Notes: generated from the letters alone by a model not told the origin. 64,000 bases of DNA from Duganella rivi (GCF_009857435.1 NZ_WWCK01000006.1:124001-188000), one strand, 5' to 3'; positions 37,398-47,043 are shown, numbered from the stretch's first letter. A program made the numbers and translations.

Positions 37398-37426
37398 AGT
37401 ATGAAGCAATTTTTCTGACCCGTCAA
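37398..37426 (-). promoter_or_regulatory. Sigma-70 promoter of the tRNA-tuf operon
   Basis: On the minus strand TTGACG (37426-37421) and CATACT (37403-37398) are separated by exactly 17 bp. The -10 ends 14 bp before tRNA-Tyr, and a GC-rich discriminator follows, as expected for a stringently controlled stable-RNA promoter. Confidence 0.8.
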
Positions 37427-37591
37427 CCCTGTTTTTAACACCGCGTGAATCTTTTTCGGCGTTTCACAGAGTAACGTCTGCTTCGGGGCGAGATTTTAAA
37501 CGCACAGACTGCGATTGTGCAAGTGTTGTTTTTACGTTGCATGTTTTCCTATACAATCGTCCGGTCCCTGGAGATTCTTGGAGCCGTGCAT

Positions 37592-40500
37592 TTGAACAAT
37601 CGTAGCGGTCGCTGGCCTACCTTCCTGCTTGCCAACCTGGCCCTGTGGGCCGTGTATTTCCTTGCTGGCCGTCTTGGCCTGCTACTGGCGCTGCCGCCCG
37701 GTTATGCCTCTCCCATCTTCCTCCCCGCCGGTATCGCGCTGGCCGCCTGCGTGGTGGGCGGCGCGCGCCTGCTGCCGGCCGTGGCGCTTGGTTCGCTGGC
37801 GGTGAACCTGGTAATGCCGGCGCTGAGCCCGAGCGGCATCACCCGTATCGCCGTGCTGGGCGCCTGCGCGCCGGCGGTTGGCGCCGCGCTGCAAGCGTGG
37901 GTCGGCAGCACCCTGTTCCGCCGCTACATCGACCAGGCCATCGGCTCCGGCCGCGACGTGGTGCGCTTCATTCTGCTGGCGGCTGGCGTGACCGTGGTGT
38001 CGAGCACGGTGTCGCTGTCCGGCATGCTGTTCCTGGGCATCATCCAGCGCGACTTCGTGGCCAACGACTGGCTGGCGTGGTGGATGGGCGACACCATCGG
38101 CATCCTGCTGGCGGCGCCGCTGACCTGGATCGTGATCGGCCGTCCGCGCGCGCTGTGGGCGCGCCGCCGCACCCTGGTCGGCTTGCCGCTGATGCTGTCG
38201 GCCGCCGCCTTCATTGCCATCTACCTGCAAGCGGATCGCTGGGAAAACAGCCAGCAGCTGCAAACCTTCCGCCTTAAGGCGCAGCAGACCGGCGACTTGC
38301 TGCAATCGCAGTTCAGCGAGCACGAGCGCTTTATCTACGCCATGGCCAAGGCCTTGAACGACCCGCGCCGCAGCATCAATCCCGATGATTTCAGCAACCT
38401 CGCGCACGGCTACCTCGACCAGCGCCCCGAGCTGCTGTCGATGGGCTGGCTGATGCCGGTGGCCGGCAGCGAGCGCGGCGCTTTTGAAGCGTGGGCGCGC
38501 CAGCAAGTCGATCCGAAATTTTCCATCCGCGATCTCGGCCACCAGTCCGAACCGATGCCGGCGGCGGCCCAGCGCGAGCGCTACTTTGCCGTCACCTTTG
38601 TCGAGCCGGCGGCCGCGCGCGACTACGTCGGCCTCGACTTCCTGTCCGAAGAACGCCGCGCCGCCGCGCTGGAGCGCGCCATCCAGTCCGGCCAGCCGAC
38701 CGCCACCGCGCCGCTGCAATTTGCCCGCACCCTGCCCGGCACCGGCTTACTGTTACTGCAAACTGTACACCCGAACAACAACCACAAGCAGGCGGTCGGT
38801 TCGCTGCTGATCGCCATGCAGTTCGAGGCCTACCTCAGCCAGGCCCTGAAGCGCTCCGAGTTCCCGCACTTCCTGCTGCGCTTTGAAGACACCGACGACG
38901 ACGGCCCGCGCCGCGTGGTGCAAGACACGCTGGGCCGCCCGGCGCACGCTGGCGACTACCAGCGCCAGCTGCACTTTGGCGGCCGCATCTACGAGCTGAC
39001 CCTGGCGCCGACGCCGGCCTACCTGCAACAGCAGCGCGGCTGGCAAAGCTGGACAGTGCTGACTTGCGGCCTGCTGCTGACCGGCCTGCTGGGCACCTTG
39101 ATGATGCTGATCTCCGGCGAGCGCGCGCGCATCCAGGCCGAGGTCAAAGACTCCACCTCGCGCCTGCGCCAGCGCGAAGCGCGCCTGCAAGCGATCCTGA
39201 ACAAGGCCGCCGACGCCATCCTCACCATCGACAGCAACGGCGCGCTGATGTCGGCCAACGCCGCCGCCGGCCGCCTGTTCGGCTATGCGCCGGAAAAAAT
39301 GACCGCGCTGCCGCTCGACAAACTGATCCCGGTCGGCATCGGCGAAGCAGCGGGCCTTGATGCAGCAGGTTTGCTGCGTATGATCGCCTGCGGCGTCACC
39401 CACGAATACGAACTGCCGGGCTGGCGCAGTGACGGCAGCGAATTCCCGCTGGCGATGTCGGTGTCGGAAGTGGAACTACCGGACGAACATTTGTTCGTCG
39501 CCATCCTGCACGACCTGACCGAGCAGCACCTGGCGCAAGAACGCATCCACCGCCTGGCCCACCACGACACCCTGACCGGCCTGGCCAACCGCCTGTCGCT
39601 GAACCTGCGACTGGAGCAGTTGCTGGCGCAAACGCGCCGCAGCGGCGGCCAAGCGGCGGTGCTGTTCATCGACCTTGACCACTTCAAGAAAATCAACGAC
39701 ACCCACGGCCACGCCACCGGCGATTTGCTGCTGGTCGCCGTGTCGCAGCGCCTGCAAGAACTGCTGCGCGAAGTCGACACCATTGCGCGCCTGGGCGGCG
39801 ACGAATTCATCGTGGTTACCGACGGCGCCATCACGCCGGACGAAGCCTCCAACATCGCCGTGCGCATCGTCGATGCCTTGACCGCGCCCTACCATCTGCA
39901 AGGCAAAACCGTGCACAGCGGCGCCAGCGTGGGCGTCGCCATGTTCCCGGACGACGGCGAAGACGCCGGCACCCTGATGCGCCACGCCGACACCGCCATG
40001 TACGCGGCCAAGAGCCAGGGGCGCGGCAACTTCCAGTTCTTCTCGGAAGAAATGAACAGCGCCACCCATGAACGCCTGATGCTGGAAAACCGCCTGTGGC
40101 AAGCGCTGGAGCAAAACGAATTCGAGCTGTACCTGCAGCCGCAAATCGAACTGGCGACCCAGCGCATCATCGGCGCCGAGGCGCTGCTGCGCTGGCACCA
40201 TCCCGAGCTGGGCATGGTGGGGCCGGACCGCTTCATTCCGATTGCCGAAGAGTCCGGGTTGATCCTGCCGCTGGGCGACTGGGTCTTGCAGCGGGCAACC
40301 AGTTTGCTGGATTCGTGGCGCACGCCGGAGCTATCGCACCTGCGCCTGGCGGTGAACTTGTCGGCGCGCCAGTGCCACGGTCCCGGCCTGCTGCCGCATC
40401 TGGATCGCATGCTGCACAGCCACGGCATCGATCCGGCCTTGCTGGAACTGGAGATTACCGAATCGGCCGCGATGCAAGATCCAGAACGCAGCCGCGCGCT

Positions 40501-40852
40501 GCTGATCGAACTGCGTTCGCGCGGCATCAAAGTAGCGATTGACGACTTCGGCACCGGCTACTCGTCGCTGAGCTACCTGAAACTGTTCGAGATCGACCGC
40601 ATCAAAATCGACCGCGGTTTCGTGAAAGACATCGAGAGCGATCCTAACGATGCGGTGATCGTGGCCGCCACGATTGCGCTGGCGCACTCGCTGGGCTTGG
40701 AGGTGATTGCGGAGGGCGTGGAAACCGAAGCGCAGCGCGACTTCCTGCGCGCCAAGCAATGCGACGAAGCACAAGGCTATTTGTTCGCGCGCCCGATGCC
40801 GGTGGCGCAGTTCGAGGCGATGGTGCGTAACGCCACCGCCGCCGCCGCATAA
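37592..40852 (+). CDS. Membrane GGDEF-EAL protein with MASE1, CHASE and PAS domains
   Basis: About 1086 aa from TTG 37592, which has GGAG eight bases upstream; GTG 37586 and starts as far as 37517 are possible. Order: MASE1 membrane sensor (about eight helices, residues 1-210), CHASE-like periplasmic domain (about 215-480), a further helix, PAS (about 530-650), GGDEF with intact GGDEF at 735-739, and EAL with intact E863-A-L and downstream DDFGTGYSSLSYL. Both catalytic sites look active, so it could make and degrade c-di-GMP. It faces an HD-GYP protein; a perfect 42-bp inverted repeat fills the gap between their stops. Confidence 0.9.
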   Translation: MNNRSGRWPTFLLANLALWAVYFLAGRLGLLLALPPGYASPIFLPAGIALAACVVGGARLLPAVALGSLAVNLVMPALSPSGITRIAVLGACAPAVGAALQAWVGSTLFRRYIDQAIGSGRDVVRFILLAAGVTVVSSTVSLSGMLFLGIIQRDFVANDWLAWWMGDTIGILLAAPLTWIVIGRPRALWARRRTLVGLPLMLSAAAFIAIYLQADRWENSQQLQTFRLKAQQTGDLLQSQFSEHERFIYAMAKALNDPRRSINPDDFSNLAHGYLDQRPELLSMGWLMPVAGSERGAFEAWARQQVDPKFSIRDLGHQSEPMPAAAQRERYFAVTFVEPAAARDYVGLDFLSEERRAAALERAIQSGQPTATAPLQFARTLPGTGLLLLQTVHPNNNHKQAVGSLLIAMQFEAYLSQALKRSEFPHFLLRFEDTDDDGPRRVVQDTLGRPAHAGDYQRQLHFGGRIYELTLAPTPAYLQQQRGWQSWTVLTCGLLLTGLLGTLMMLISGERARIQAEVKDSTSRLRQREARLQAILNKAADAILTIDSNGALMSANAAAGRLFGYAPEKMTALPLDKLIPVGIGEAAGLDAAGLLRMIACGVTHEYELPGWRSDGSEFPLAMSVSEVELPDEHLFVAILHDLTEQHLAQERIHRLAHHDTLTGLANRLSLNLRLEQLLAQTRRSGGQAAVLFIDLDHFKKINDTHGHATGDLLLVAVSQRLQELLREVDTIARLGGDEFIVVTDGAITPDEASNIAVRIVDALTAPYHLQGKTVHSGASVGVAMFPDDGEDAGTLMRHADTAMYAAKSQGRGNFQFFSEEMNSATHERLMLENRLWQALEQNEFELYLQPQIELATQRIIGAEALLRWHHPELGMVGPDRFIPIAEESGLILPLGDWVLQRATSLLDSWRTPELSHLRLAVNLSARQCHGPGLLPHLDRMLHSHGIDPALLELEITESAAMQDPERSRALLIELRSRGIKVAIDDFGTGYSSLSYLKLFEIDRIKIDRGFVKDIESDPNDAVIVAATIALAHSLGLEVIAEGVETEAQRDFLRAKQCDEAQGYLFARPMPVAQFEAMVRNATAAAA

Positions 40853-40854
40853 TT

Positions 40855-40940
40855 CGGGGTCAGTTCTGCCAAACGGACACGGGCTCTACCGTAGCGACCG
40901 CTACGGTAGAGCCCGTGTCCGTTTGGCAGAACTGACCCCG
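40855..40940. repeat. Perfect 42-bp inverted repeat with 2-bp spacer
   Basis: Arm 1 is 40855-40896, the spacer is AC, and arm 2 is 40899-40940. I find no mismatch in 42 pairs. The tip pairs CTACCGTAGCG with CGCTACGGTAG; the base begins CGGGGTCAGTTCTGCC. It lies 2 bp after one stop codon and 3 bp before the other of two convergent genes. It would cruciform or form a long RNA hairpin, act as a bidirectional terminator, or be a palindromic mobile unit (REP/BIME or MITE-like). Confidence 0.95.
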
Positions 40941-40943
40941 GTT

Positions 40944-42527
40944 TTAGTCGGGCGTGCGGCCGATCGAGGGATCGCGCTCGATCATCTCCAGCAAGGCCGC
41001 CACCACCTCGGGATCGAACTGCTTGCCGGCGCGATCCTTGATGTAAGCCACCGCCTCGGTGTGCGGCCACGGCTCTTTGTACGGGCGCTCGTGCAGCAGC
41101 GAATCGAATACGTCGATCACCGCCACGATCCGCGCCGAAATCGGAATCGCCCGCTCCTTCAGCTGGTTCGGATAGCCGTTGCCATCCCAATGCTCGTGAT
41201 GGCCGCCGGCGATTTCCGCGCCATAGGTCAGATAGCTCACGCCGTCCACCATATTGGCGGCGCGCTCCAGGATGGTCTTGCCGACCGCCGCATGCTGCTG
41301 CATTTCGGCGCGTTCTTCCGGCGTATGGATGCCCGGCTTGAGCAGGATGTGATCGGGCGTCGCCACCTTGCCGACGTCGTGCAGGATCGAGGCCAGGCCG
41401 ATCATTTCCAGCAGCTGCGGCGTCACCTCGTCCGGGTACGAGCCGCGCTCGTGCAAGCGCTGCGCCAGCGTTGACGACAGCATCTGCACCCGCCGCACGT
41501 GGCCGCCGGTGCCGCTGTCGCGGAACTCGGCCAGGTCGGCCAGCGCCACCACGGTCGCTTCCTGCGCCTTGCGCAGCTGGCCGAACATGTACAGGTTGTC
41601 AAACGCGGCCGCGATGCGCTGGCAGAACACTTCCAGCAAGTCGCGCTGGATCTGCGCCAGTGGCCACGGCGGCGTCACCGAAATCGCCACCTCGCGGTTT
41701 TCCTGGGTGTGGATGAACAGCACGTTGGCCGGATGCTCGAACTGCGATTTCTTCTCCGCGAAAGCTTTGCAGATGGTCGGCCACAGCGGGTGCGTGGTCG
41801 GCATCAGTTCGGCTTCGTTGAGGGTGGCGTAGTTGCCGGTCGCCGCCACCACGGTGGTGACGCCGGTGTCGCCCTGCATCAGGCACAGCACGCCGTCCGA
41901 GCCGACGTCGAGGATGGCGCTGACCTGGTTCAGCACGCCCGAGGCAAACTCGCGCAGCGAATGGATTTGGTACAGATTGGTGGCGCCAGCCAGGATCTTG
42001 CCGAGACCGATGCGGCTGCGCTCCAGCATGTTCAAGCTCTCGTACGCGCGCAGCGCCGAGATCACCGTAGTGAACAGCTTTTGCGTGGTCAGCTCGGTCT
42101 TGGCTTTGTAGTCGTTGATGTCGTATTCAATGATGACGCGCTGCTCCGGCGCCTGGCCCGGCTGGCCGGTGCGCAGCACCACCCGCACGATGGAGTTGTG
42201 CAGCTCTTCGCGGATGCGCCGTGCCAGCAGCAGGCCGGCGTCGTCGGTTTCCATCACCACGTCCAGCAGCACCAGCGCGATGTCCGGCGTGTCGCGCAGG
42301 ATGTCGTAGGCTTCGCGCCCGCTGTAGGCCGAGAACAGCTCCAGCTCGCGGCCCTTGAAGCTGACATTGCGCAGCGCCAGCCGCGTGACCGCGTGGACAT
42401 CGACGTCGTCGTCAACGATCAGCACCCGCCACAGGCGCTGGTCTGGCGCGCCGAGGCCGCTTGCAGGAAGCTCGTCCTCGTCTTCGTCGATCAACCAGTT
42501 GTCGTCTGCGGCGTTGGAATCGGTCAT
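40944..42527 (-). CDS. Response regulator with DUF3369 and HD-GYP phosphodiesterase
   Basis: 527 aa from ATG 42527, preceded by AGGAG at seven bases. An acidic N-terminal tail leads to a receiver domain (VLIVDDD at about 38; phosphoacceptor Asp in VLLDVVM), then DUF3369 (LTTQKLFTTVISALRAYE onward, GAF-like) and an HD-GYP domain with HDVGK, HHEHWDGNGYP and HERPYKEPW. HD-GYP proteins hydrolyse c-di-GMP, usually needing the second HD residues seen here. No kinase is adjacent. It is convergent with the GGDEF-EAL gene. Confidence 0.9.
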   Translation of the reverse strand: MTDSNAADDNWLIDEDEDELPASGLGAPDQRLWRVLIVDDDVDVHAVTRLALRNVSFKGRELELFSAYSGREAYDILRDTPDIALVLLDVVMETDDAGLLLARRIREELHNSIVRVVLRTGQPGQAPEQRVIIEYDINDYKAKTELTTQKLFTTVISALRAYESLNMLERSRIGLGKILAGATNLYQIHSLREFASGVLNQVSAILDVGSDGVLCLMQGDTGVTTVVAATGNYATLNEAELMPTTHPLWPTICKAFAEKKSQFEHPANVLFIHTQENREVAISVTPPWPLAQIQRDLLEVFCQRIAAAFDNLYMFGQLRKAQEATVVALADLAEFRDSGTGGHVRRVQMLSSTLAQRLHERGSYPDEVTPQLLEMIGLASILHDVGKVATPDHILLKPGIHTPEERAEMQQHAAVGKTILERAANMVDGVSYLTYGAEIAGGHHEHWDGNGYPNQLKERAIPISARIVAVIDVFDSLLHERPYKEPWPHTEAVAYIKDRAGKQFDPEVVAALLEMIERDPSIGRTPD

Positions 42528-42603
42528 GCGCAATCTCCTGTTGTTACCCTAGGATAATCAGAATCCCCCCCTGTGACAACTCTTATCGGCGTCGCCAGAA
42601 GCC

Positions 42604-43644
42604 CTAGTTGTTGACCGGGGACGCCCCTGCTTCCGCCCCGGCCACGGCAGTGCGGCTGGCCGCGCCGCACGCGCCGGGATTGGCGCCGGCATCGAGGTTT
42701 TGGTAACGAATTTCATATTTGCCGTTGGCCAACTTGTCGACCAGCAGCTTGTCGTGCGCCTGCACGTAGGCGTAGCGCACGTTGGCGCGGCGCTCCATGT
42801 CGTAGACCTTGATGAACACCGGCGAGGCGTTGCCGGCGTTGTCGAGCGTCAGTTGCATGTCGTCGCCGCGATTGCCGACCGGGAAGCCTTCCATATAGCC
42901 GGAACGGGCCGGCCATGGCTCGCCGTTCGGCGCCACCAGCGTTTGGGTCGGGGTTTCGCTATCGCACTCGGTGCCGGCCGCGGGCAGCACCACTTGCGAC
43001 ATGGCGACCACCTTGATCGGGGTCGGCTTGGCGACGTGGGCGTCCACCAGGCGCACCGTGGCCCATGCTTCGCGCAGTTCAGCCTTGGCGTCGGCGCGCG
43101 GGTCGTGCGTGCTGCGCGCGGCGATGCTGTCCGGCGTGGCGGCGTTGGCGTTGATGCCGCCCTTGCCGCCCCACGCGGCGCTCAGCATATTCGACAGCAG
43201 TTGCGGCTCGGCCACCATGGTGGCGCCGCCGGCCCAGCCCAGCGCCAGGCACACGGCCAGGCCGGCCCAGACTTTCCAGTCGCGCCGGGGCGCGCGCGGA
43301 CGCGCGGTTTCATTGACGTGTTCGGGATGCCAGTCGCGCTCGTGCTTGTGCTTGTCGTGCCGGTGCGCGTGGCCGTGGCCGTCCTCGTTGCGGGTGCTCT
43401 CCAGCCATTCGATTTCCCATTCCTCGGAGGCGATCCACTCGTCGTGCTCCTTGCGGCGCTGGGCGTCGGACAAGGTCTCGTAGGCGCTGTTGAGAATGGC
43501 CATGATGCGCGCAGCCTTCTCATCACCCGGATTCTTATCAGGGTGGTATTTTTGGCTCAGCGCCTTGTACGCAGCCCGTATGACTTCCTGCGGCGCCATG
43601 CGCGACACTTTCAGGTTGTCATAGTGAGTATGTATCTTGGCCAT
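42604..43644 (-). CDS. J-domain protein with one membrane helix
   Basis: 346 aa. Residues 6-72 are a J domain with the essential HPD (KYHPDKNPGD), so it should stimulate an Hsp70. A basic/His-rich linker (HGHAHRHDKHKHERD) precedes a membrane helix (VWAGLAVCLALGWAGG, about residue 133). The C-terminal periplasmic part of about 190 residues (YMEGFPVGNRGDDMQL, ANVRYAYVQAHDKLLVDKL) is of unknown function. It lacks the Gly/Phe and zinc-finger domains of DnaJ proper, so it is a specialised membrane co-chaperone. Confidence 0.8.
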   Translation of the reverse strand: MAKIHTHYDNLKVSRMAPQEVIRAAYKALSQKYHPDKNPGDEKAARIMAILNSAYETLSDAQRRKEHDEWIASEEWEIEWLESTRNEDGHGHAHRHDKHKHERDWHPEHVNETARPRAPRRDWKVWAGLAVCLALGWAGGATMVAEPQLLSNMLSAAWGGKGGINANAATPDSIAARSTHDPRADAKAELREAWATVRLVDAHVAKPTPIKVVAMSQVVLPAAGTECDSETPTQTLVAPNGEPWPARSGYMEGFPVGNRGDDMQLTLDNAGNASPVFIKVYDMERRANVRYAYVQAHDKLLVDKLANGKYEIRYQNLDAGANPGACGAASRTAVAGAEAGASPVNN

Positions 43645-43750
43645 AAACGGAAATTGACGCGAAATCAGTCATCATAGCCCATCTTAACGCATGCAACTCG
43701 CGGAGCATGCACGGAATTGACTTGCTTTTCTGCCTATTGTGTTTTTCCGT

Positions 43751-44893
43751 CTACAGGCGATGCGTTCGATCCTGGGCGACGATGGCATCGGGCAGCTCGA
43801 CGCCCTTGCCCACCGCCAGCACCTTGAACAGCTCCCCCATCTCGGCCGGCGACACCAGCTTTTGCATGGCGCGCGCCTGCGGCAGGTAGTTGACGGCGTC
43901 GGCCGGGTCGGTGCGCAGCAACAGCTCGCCGATGCCGGCGCCGAGCAGGAAGCCGGACTGGTTCAGATAACCCAGCACGTCCGCGCCCGCATCCTGCGCC
44001 GCCAGCGCCATCGCCGTGAAATCGACGTGGGCGGTGATGTCCTGCAGGCCCGGGTAATAGAACGGATCCGGGTGGGCGTGGTGGCGGTAGTGGCACATCA
44101 GGGTGCCGGTGGCGCGCTGGTCGAAATAATACTCGCGCGCCGGGAAGCCGTAGTCGAACAGGAAGGCGGCGCCCTTGCCCATCATGCGCCCCAGCGTTGC
44201 CATGAAGCCGCAGGCTACGCCGTGCAGCTCGGTCACGTAGCCGACCGGCAGCGCTTCATGCTCGGGAATCTGGCGCTCGACTTGCGCCAGCAGTTCCACG
44301 CTGGCCGGCACTTCGAGATATTGGAAGCGGCCGTCGCTGACCGTTACCTGCAATTCCTGCCAGCCTTGCGGATTCTTGATCACCAGGTGCACCGGCATCG
44401 CATCGAGCACCTCGTTGCCAAACACCACGCCGTCAAACGACTCCGGCATGCTGTCCAGCCACTCCACTTGCGGGAAGCCGCGCAGCTTTTCCTGCTGGCG
44501 GCCGCGCAGTTCGCCGGACAGTTCGACGATGCTGTAACGCTCCACCTTGACGCCGGCGGCAGCCAGCTCAGTCAGGATATCGAACGCCAGCTTGCCGGTG
44601 CCGGCGCCGAATTCGAGGATGACCGGCGCGCTTTGGGCGATAATAGCGGCTGCAACCTGCGCCAGCGCCGCGCCGAACAAGGGCGACAGCTCGGGAGCAG
44701 TTGTAAAATCGCCATCTTTGCCTAATTTGGCGGAGCCGCCGCTGTAGTAGCCCAAACCGGGCGCGTACAGGGCCAGCTCCATGTAGCGGGCGAAGGAAAT
44801 AGCACCTGAATTGCGTTCGATCTCGGCGGCGATCAGGTTCTGCAGGGCGTGGGACGCGGCCAGCGCGTCGCTAGAAGGTACGGGTAAGGACAT
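43751..44893 (-). CDS. SAM-dependent methyltransferase, MidA/NDUFAF7 (DUF185) family
   Basis: 380 aa, family length. SAM-binding LEFGAGTGKLAFDIL and FGNEVLDAMPVHLV are the DUF185 hallmarks. The mitochondrial member symmetrically dimethylates an Arg of complex I; the bacterial substrate is not settled. Its ATG is only 23 bp from the ATG of the divergent SDR gene, so the promoters must overlap or lie inside coding sequence. Confidence 0.88.
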   Translation of the reverse strand: MSLPVPSSDALAASHALQNLIAAEIERNSGAISFARYMELALYAPGLGYYSGGSAKLGKDGDFTTAPELSPLFGAALAQVAAAIIAQSAPVILEFGAGTGKLAFDILTELAAAGVKVERYSIVELSGELRGRQQEKLRGFPQVEWLDSMPESFDGVVFGNEVLDAMPVHLVIKNPQGWQELQVTVSDGRFQYLEVPASVELLAQVERQIPEHEALPVGYVTELHGVACGFMATLGRMMGKGAAFLFDYGFPAREYYFDQRATGTLMCHYRHHAHPDPFYYPGLQDITAHVDFTAMALAAQDAGADVLGYLNQSGFLLGAGIGELLLRTDPADAVNYLPQARAMQKLVSPAEMGELFKVLAVGKGVELPDAIVAQDRTHRL

Positions 44894-44916
44894 CCCGGCA
44901 TTATATCCAGTTCAAA

Positions 44917-45702
44917 ATGATGACAGCCAAGGACAACTCAACATCCGGCGCACGCGCCGTCTTGATCACCGGCGCCGGCCGCCGCATCGGTCGCGCCATT
45001 GCACTCGGCATGGCGCAAGCCGGCTGGGACGTGGCCGTGCACTACCGCGCATCCGAAGCCGAAGCGCGTGAAGTGGCCGACCAGATCATCGCGCTCGGCC
45101 GCCGCGCCATGCTGCTGCAATGCGAGCTAGCCGACGAAGCGGCGGTACGCGAGCTGCTGCCGCGCGCCGTAGCTGCGCTGGGCGCGGTGCACTGCGTGGT
45201 CAACAACGCCTCGCTGTTCGACTACGACAGCGCCGAAGACTTCACCAGCGCCAGGCTGGACGCCCACATGCGCGCCAACGTCGCCGCGCCGCTGCTGCTG
45301 GCGCAAGCGCTGCACGCGGCCACGCCGCACGGCGGGCAAGCCGTGGTGATCAATCTGCTGGACCAGAAGCTGTACAATCTCAATCCTGATTTTTTGTCGT
45401 ACACCCTGTCCAAGGCTGCGCTGCACACCGCCACCACCATGCTGGCGCAGCAGCTGGCGCCCAAGCTCCGGGTGGTCGGCGTAGCGCCGGGCATCACCAT
45501 GGTGTCCGGCGACCAGACCGAAGCCGGTTTCGCCAACGCGCACCAGCAAACGCCGCTGGGCCGTTCCAGCACCCCACAAGACATCGTCGACGCCGTGCTG
45601 TATGCCGCGTCGGCGCGCGCCCTGACCGGCACCACGCTGCTGGTCGATGGCGGCCAGCACTTGCAGCCGCTGTCGCGCGACGTGATGTTTTTGGCCAAAT
45701 AA
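44917..45702 (+). CDS. SDR family oxidoreductase, FolM/pteridine reductase-like
   Basis: 261 aa. The NADPH-binding loop is TGAGRRIGRAIA; the TGxxRRIG form is typical of pteridine reductases and FolM. NNAS and the catalytic Y-T-L-S-K (SYTLSKAAL) are intact. The direct neighbour folB, 28 bp downstream, supports a role in folate/pterin reduction. Two ATGs are in tandem (44917, 44920). First gene of an SDR-folB-ttcA operon. Confidence 0.85.
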   Translation: MMTAKDNSTSGARAVLITGAGRRIGRAIALGMAQAGWDVAVHYRASEAEAREVADQIIALGRRAMLLQCELADEAAVRELLPRAVAALGAVHCVVNNASLFDYDSAEDFTSARLDAHMRANVAAPLLLAQALHAATPHGGQAVVINLLDQKLYNLNPDFLSYTLSKAALHTATTMLAQQLAPKLRVVGVAPGITMVSGDQTEAGFANAHQQTPLGRSSTPQDIVDAVLYAASARALTGTTLLVDGGQHLQPLSRDVMFLAK

Positions 45703-45730
45703 TTTAATTCGATTTGAAAGAAGGTTCTTC

Positions 45731-46129
45731 ATGCTGTCCGCCCTGATCCACCCGCAATTGAACGACTGCCGCCGCCTGTTCCTGCGCAACTACGAAGTCA
45801 TGATCAACATCGGCGTCTACGAGTTCGAGAAAAAAGGCGAGCAGCGCTTGCTGATCAACGTCGACCTGTACATCCCGCTGGCGGTATCGTCGCCGACCCA
45901 CGACCAGCTGGAAGAAGTGGTGGACTACGACTTCATGCGCAACACCATCGCCCAGCGCATGGCGCGCGGCCACGTGCAGCTGCAAGAAACCCTGTGCGAC
46001 GACATCGTGCGCTCGATGCTGGAGCACCCAAGCGTGCGCGCCGCGCGCGTGTCGACCATGAAGCCGGACGTCTACCCGGATTGCGAAGGCGTGGGCGTGG
46101 AAGTATTCAAAATTAAGGAAGCAGCATGA
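45731..46129 (+). CDS. folB: Dihydroneopterin aldolase
   Basis: 132 aa. It cleaves dihydroneopterin to 6-hydroxymethyl-dihydropterin in folate synthesis. LFLRNYEVMINIGVYEFEKKGEQRLLINVDLYI and VDYDFMRNTI are the family pattern, the Glu of GVYEFEK matching the pterin-binding region. It is an octameric cytosolic enzyme of usual length. The stop overlaps the ttcA start as ATGA (46126-46129). Confidence 0.93.
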   Translation: MLSALIHPQLNDCRRLFLRNYEVMINIGVYEFEKKGEQRLLINVDLYIPLAVSSPTHDQLEEVVDYDFMRNTIAQRMARGHVQLQETLCDDIVRSMLEHPSVRAARVSTMKPDVYPDCEGVGVEVFKIKEAA

Positions 46130-47043
46130 ACGCCGTTATTGAAGAGATCAGCGCCAAGAGCGCTGAAAAAATCGCCCACGAAAACAACAAGCTGCACAAG
46201 CGCCTGTGCCGCCTGGTCGGCCAAGCCATCGGCGACTTCAACATGATTGAAGACGGCGACAAGGTGATGGTCTGCCTGTCCGGCGGCAAAGACTCGTACG
46301 CGCTGCTCGATATCCTGATGACGCTGCGCGAGCGCGCCCCGATCAACTTCGAGATCGTGGCAGTGAATCTGGATCAGAAGCAGCCGAACTTCCCGGCCGA
46401 CATCCTGCCGGTCTACCTGGAAAAACTGGGCGTGCCGTTCCACATCGAAAACCAGGACACCTACAGCATCGTCAAGCGCCTGATCCCGGAAGGCAAAACC
46501 ACTTGTTCGCTGTGCTCGCGCCTGCGCCGCGGCATCTTGTACCGGGTGGCCGACGAACTGGGCTGCAACAAAATCGCACTGGGCCACCACCGCGACGACA
46601 TCCTAGAGACCTTCTTCCTGAACATGTTCTTCGGCGGGAAAATCAAAGGCATGCCGGCCAAGCTGGTGTCGGATGACGGCAAGCATATGGTGATCCGTCC
46701 GCTGGCCTACGTCAAAGAAGAAGACACCGAGCGCTACGCTGAAGTCAAAGGCTTCCCGATCATTCCATGTGATTTGTGCGGCTCGCAGGAAAACCTGCAG
46801 CGCAAGCAGATCAAAGCCATGATGCGCGACTGGGAAAAGAAATTCCCGGGCCGTGTGGAAAACATCTTCTCGTCGCTGTCGACCGTGGTGCCATCGCACC
46901 TGATGGATCGCGACCTGTTCGGCTTCAAAGACATCAAGGCCGATGGCATCGCCAACCCGGCAGGCGACATCGCCTTTGATGAAGAACCGTGCTCCACCCC
47001 GGCCACCGTGCCGGGCATCATCTCACTGCAACGGGAAGACTGA
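46126..47043 (+). CDS. ttcA: tRNA 2-thiocytidine(32) synthetase
   Basis: 305 aa. The PP-loop CLSGGKDSYALLDIL binds ATP; the iron-sulfur cysteines are in CSLCSRLRRG and CDLCGSQE. It thiolates C32 of certain tRNAs, with sulfur supplied by a cysteine desulfurase. Translationally coupled to folB by a 4-bp overlap; a hairpin follows 11 bp after the stop. Confidence 0.96.
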   Translation: MNAVIEEISAKSAEKIAHENNKLHKRLCRLVGQAIGDFNMIEDGDKVMVCLSGGKDSYALLDILMTLRERAPINFEIVAVNLDQKQPNFPADILPVYLEKLGVPFHIENQDTYSIVKRLIPEGKTTCSLCSRLRRGILYRVADELGCNKIALGHHRDDILETFFLNMFFGGKIKGMPAKLVSDDGKHMVIRPLAYVKEEDTERYAEVKGFPIIPCDLCGSQENLQRKQIKAMMRDWEKKFPGRVENIFSSLSTVVPSHLMDRDLFGFKDIKADGIANPAGDIAFDEEPCSTPATVPGIISLQRED

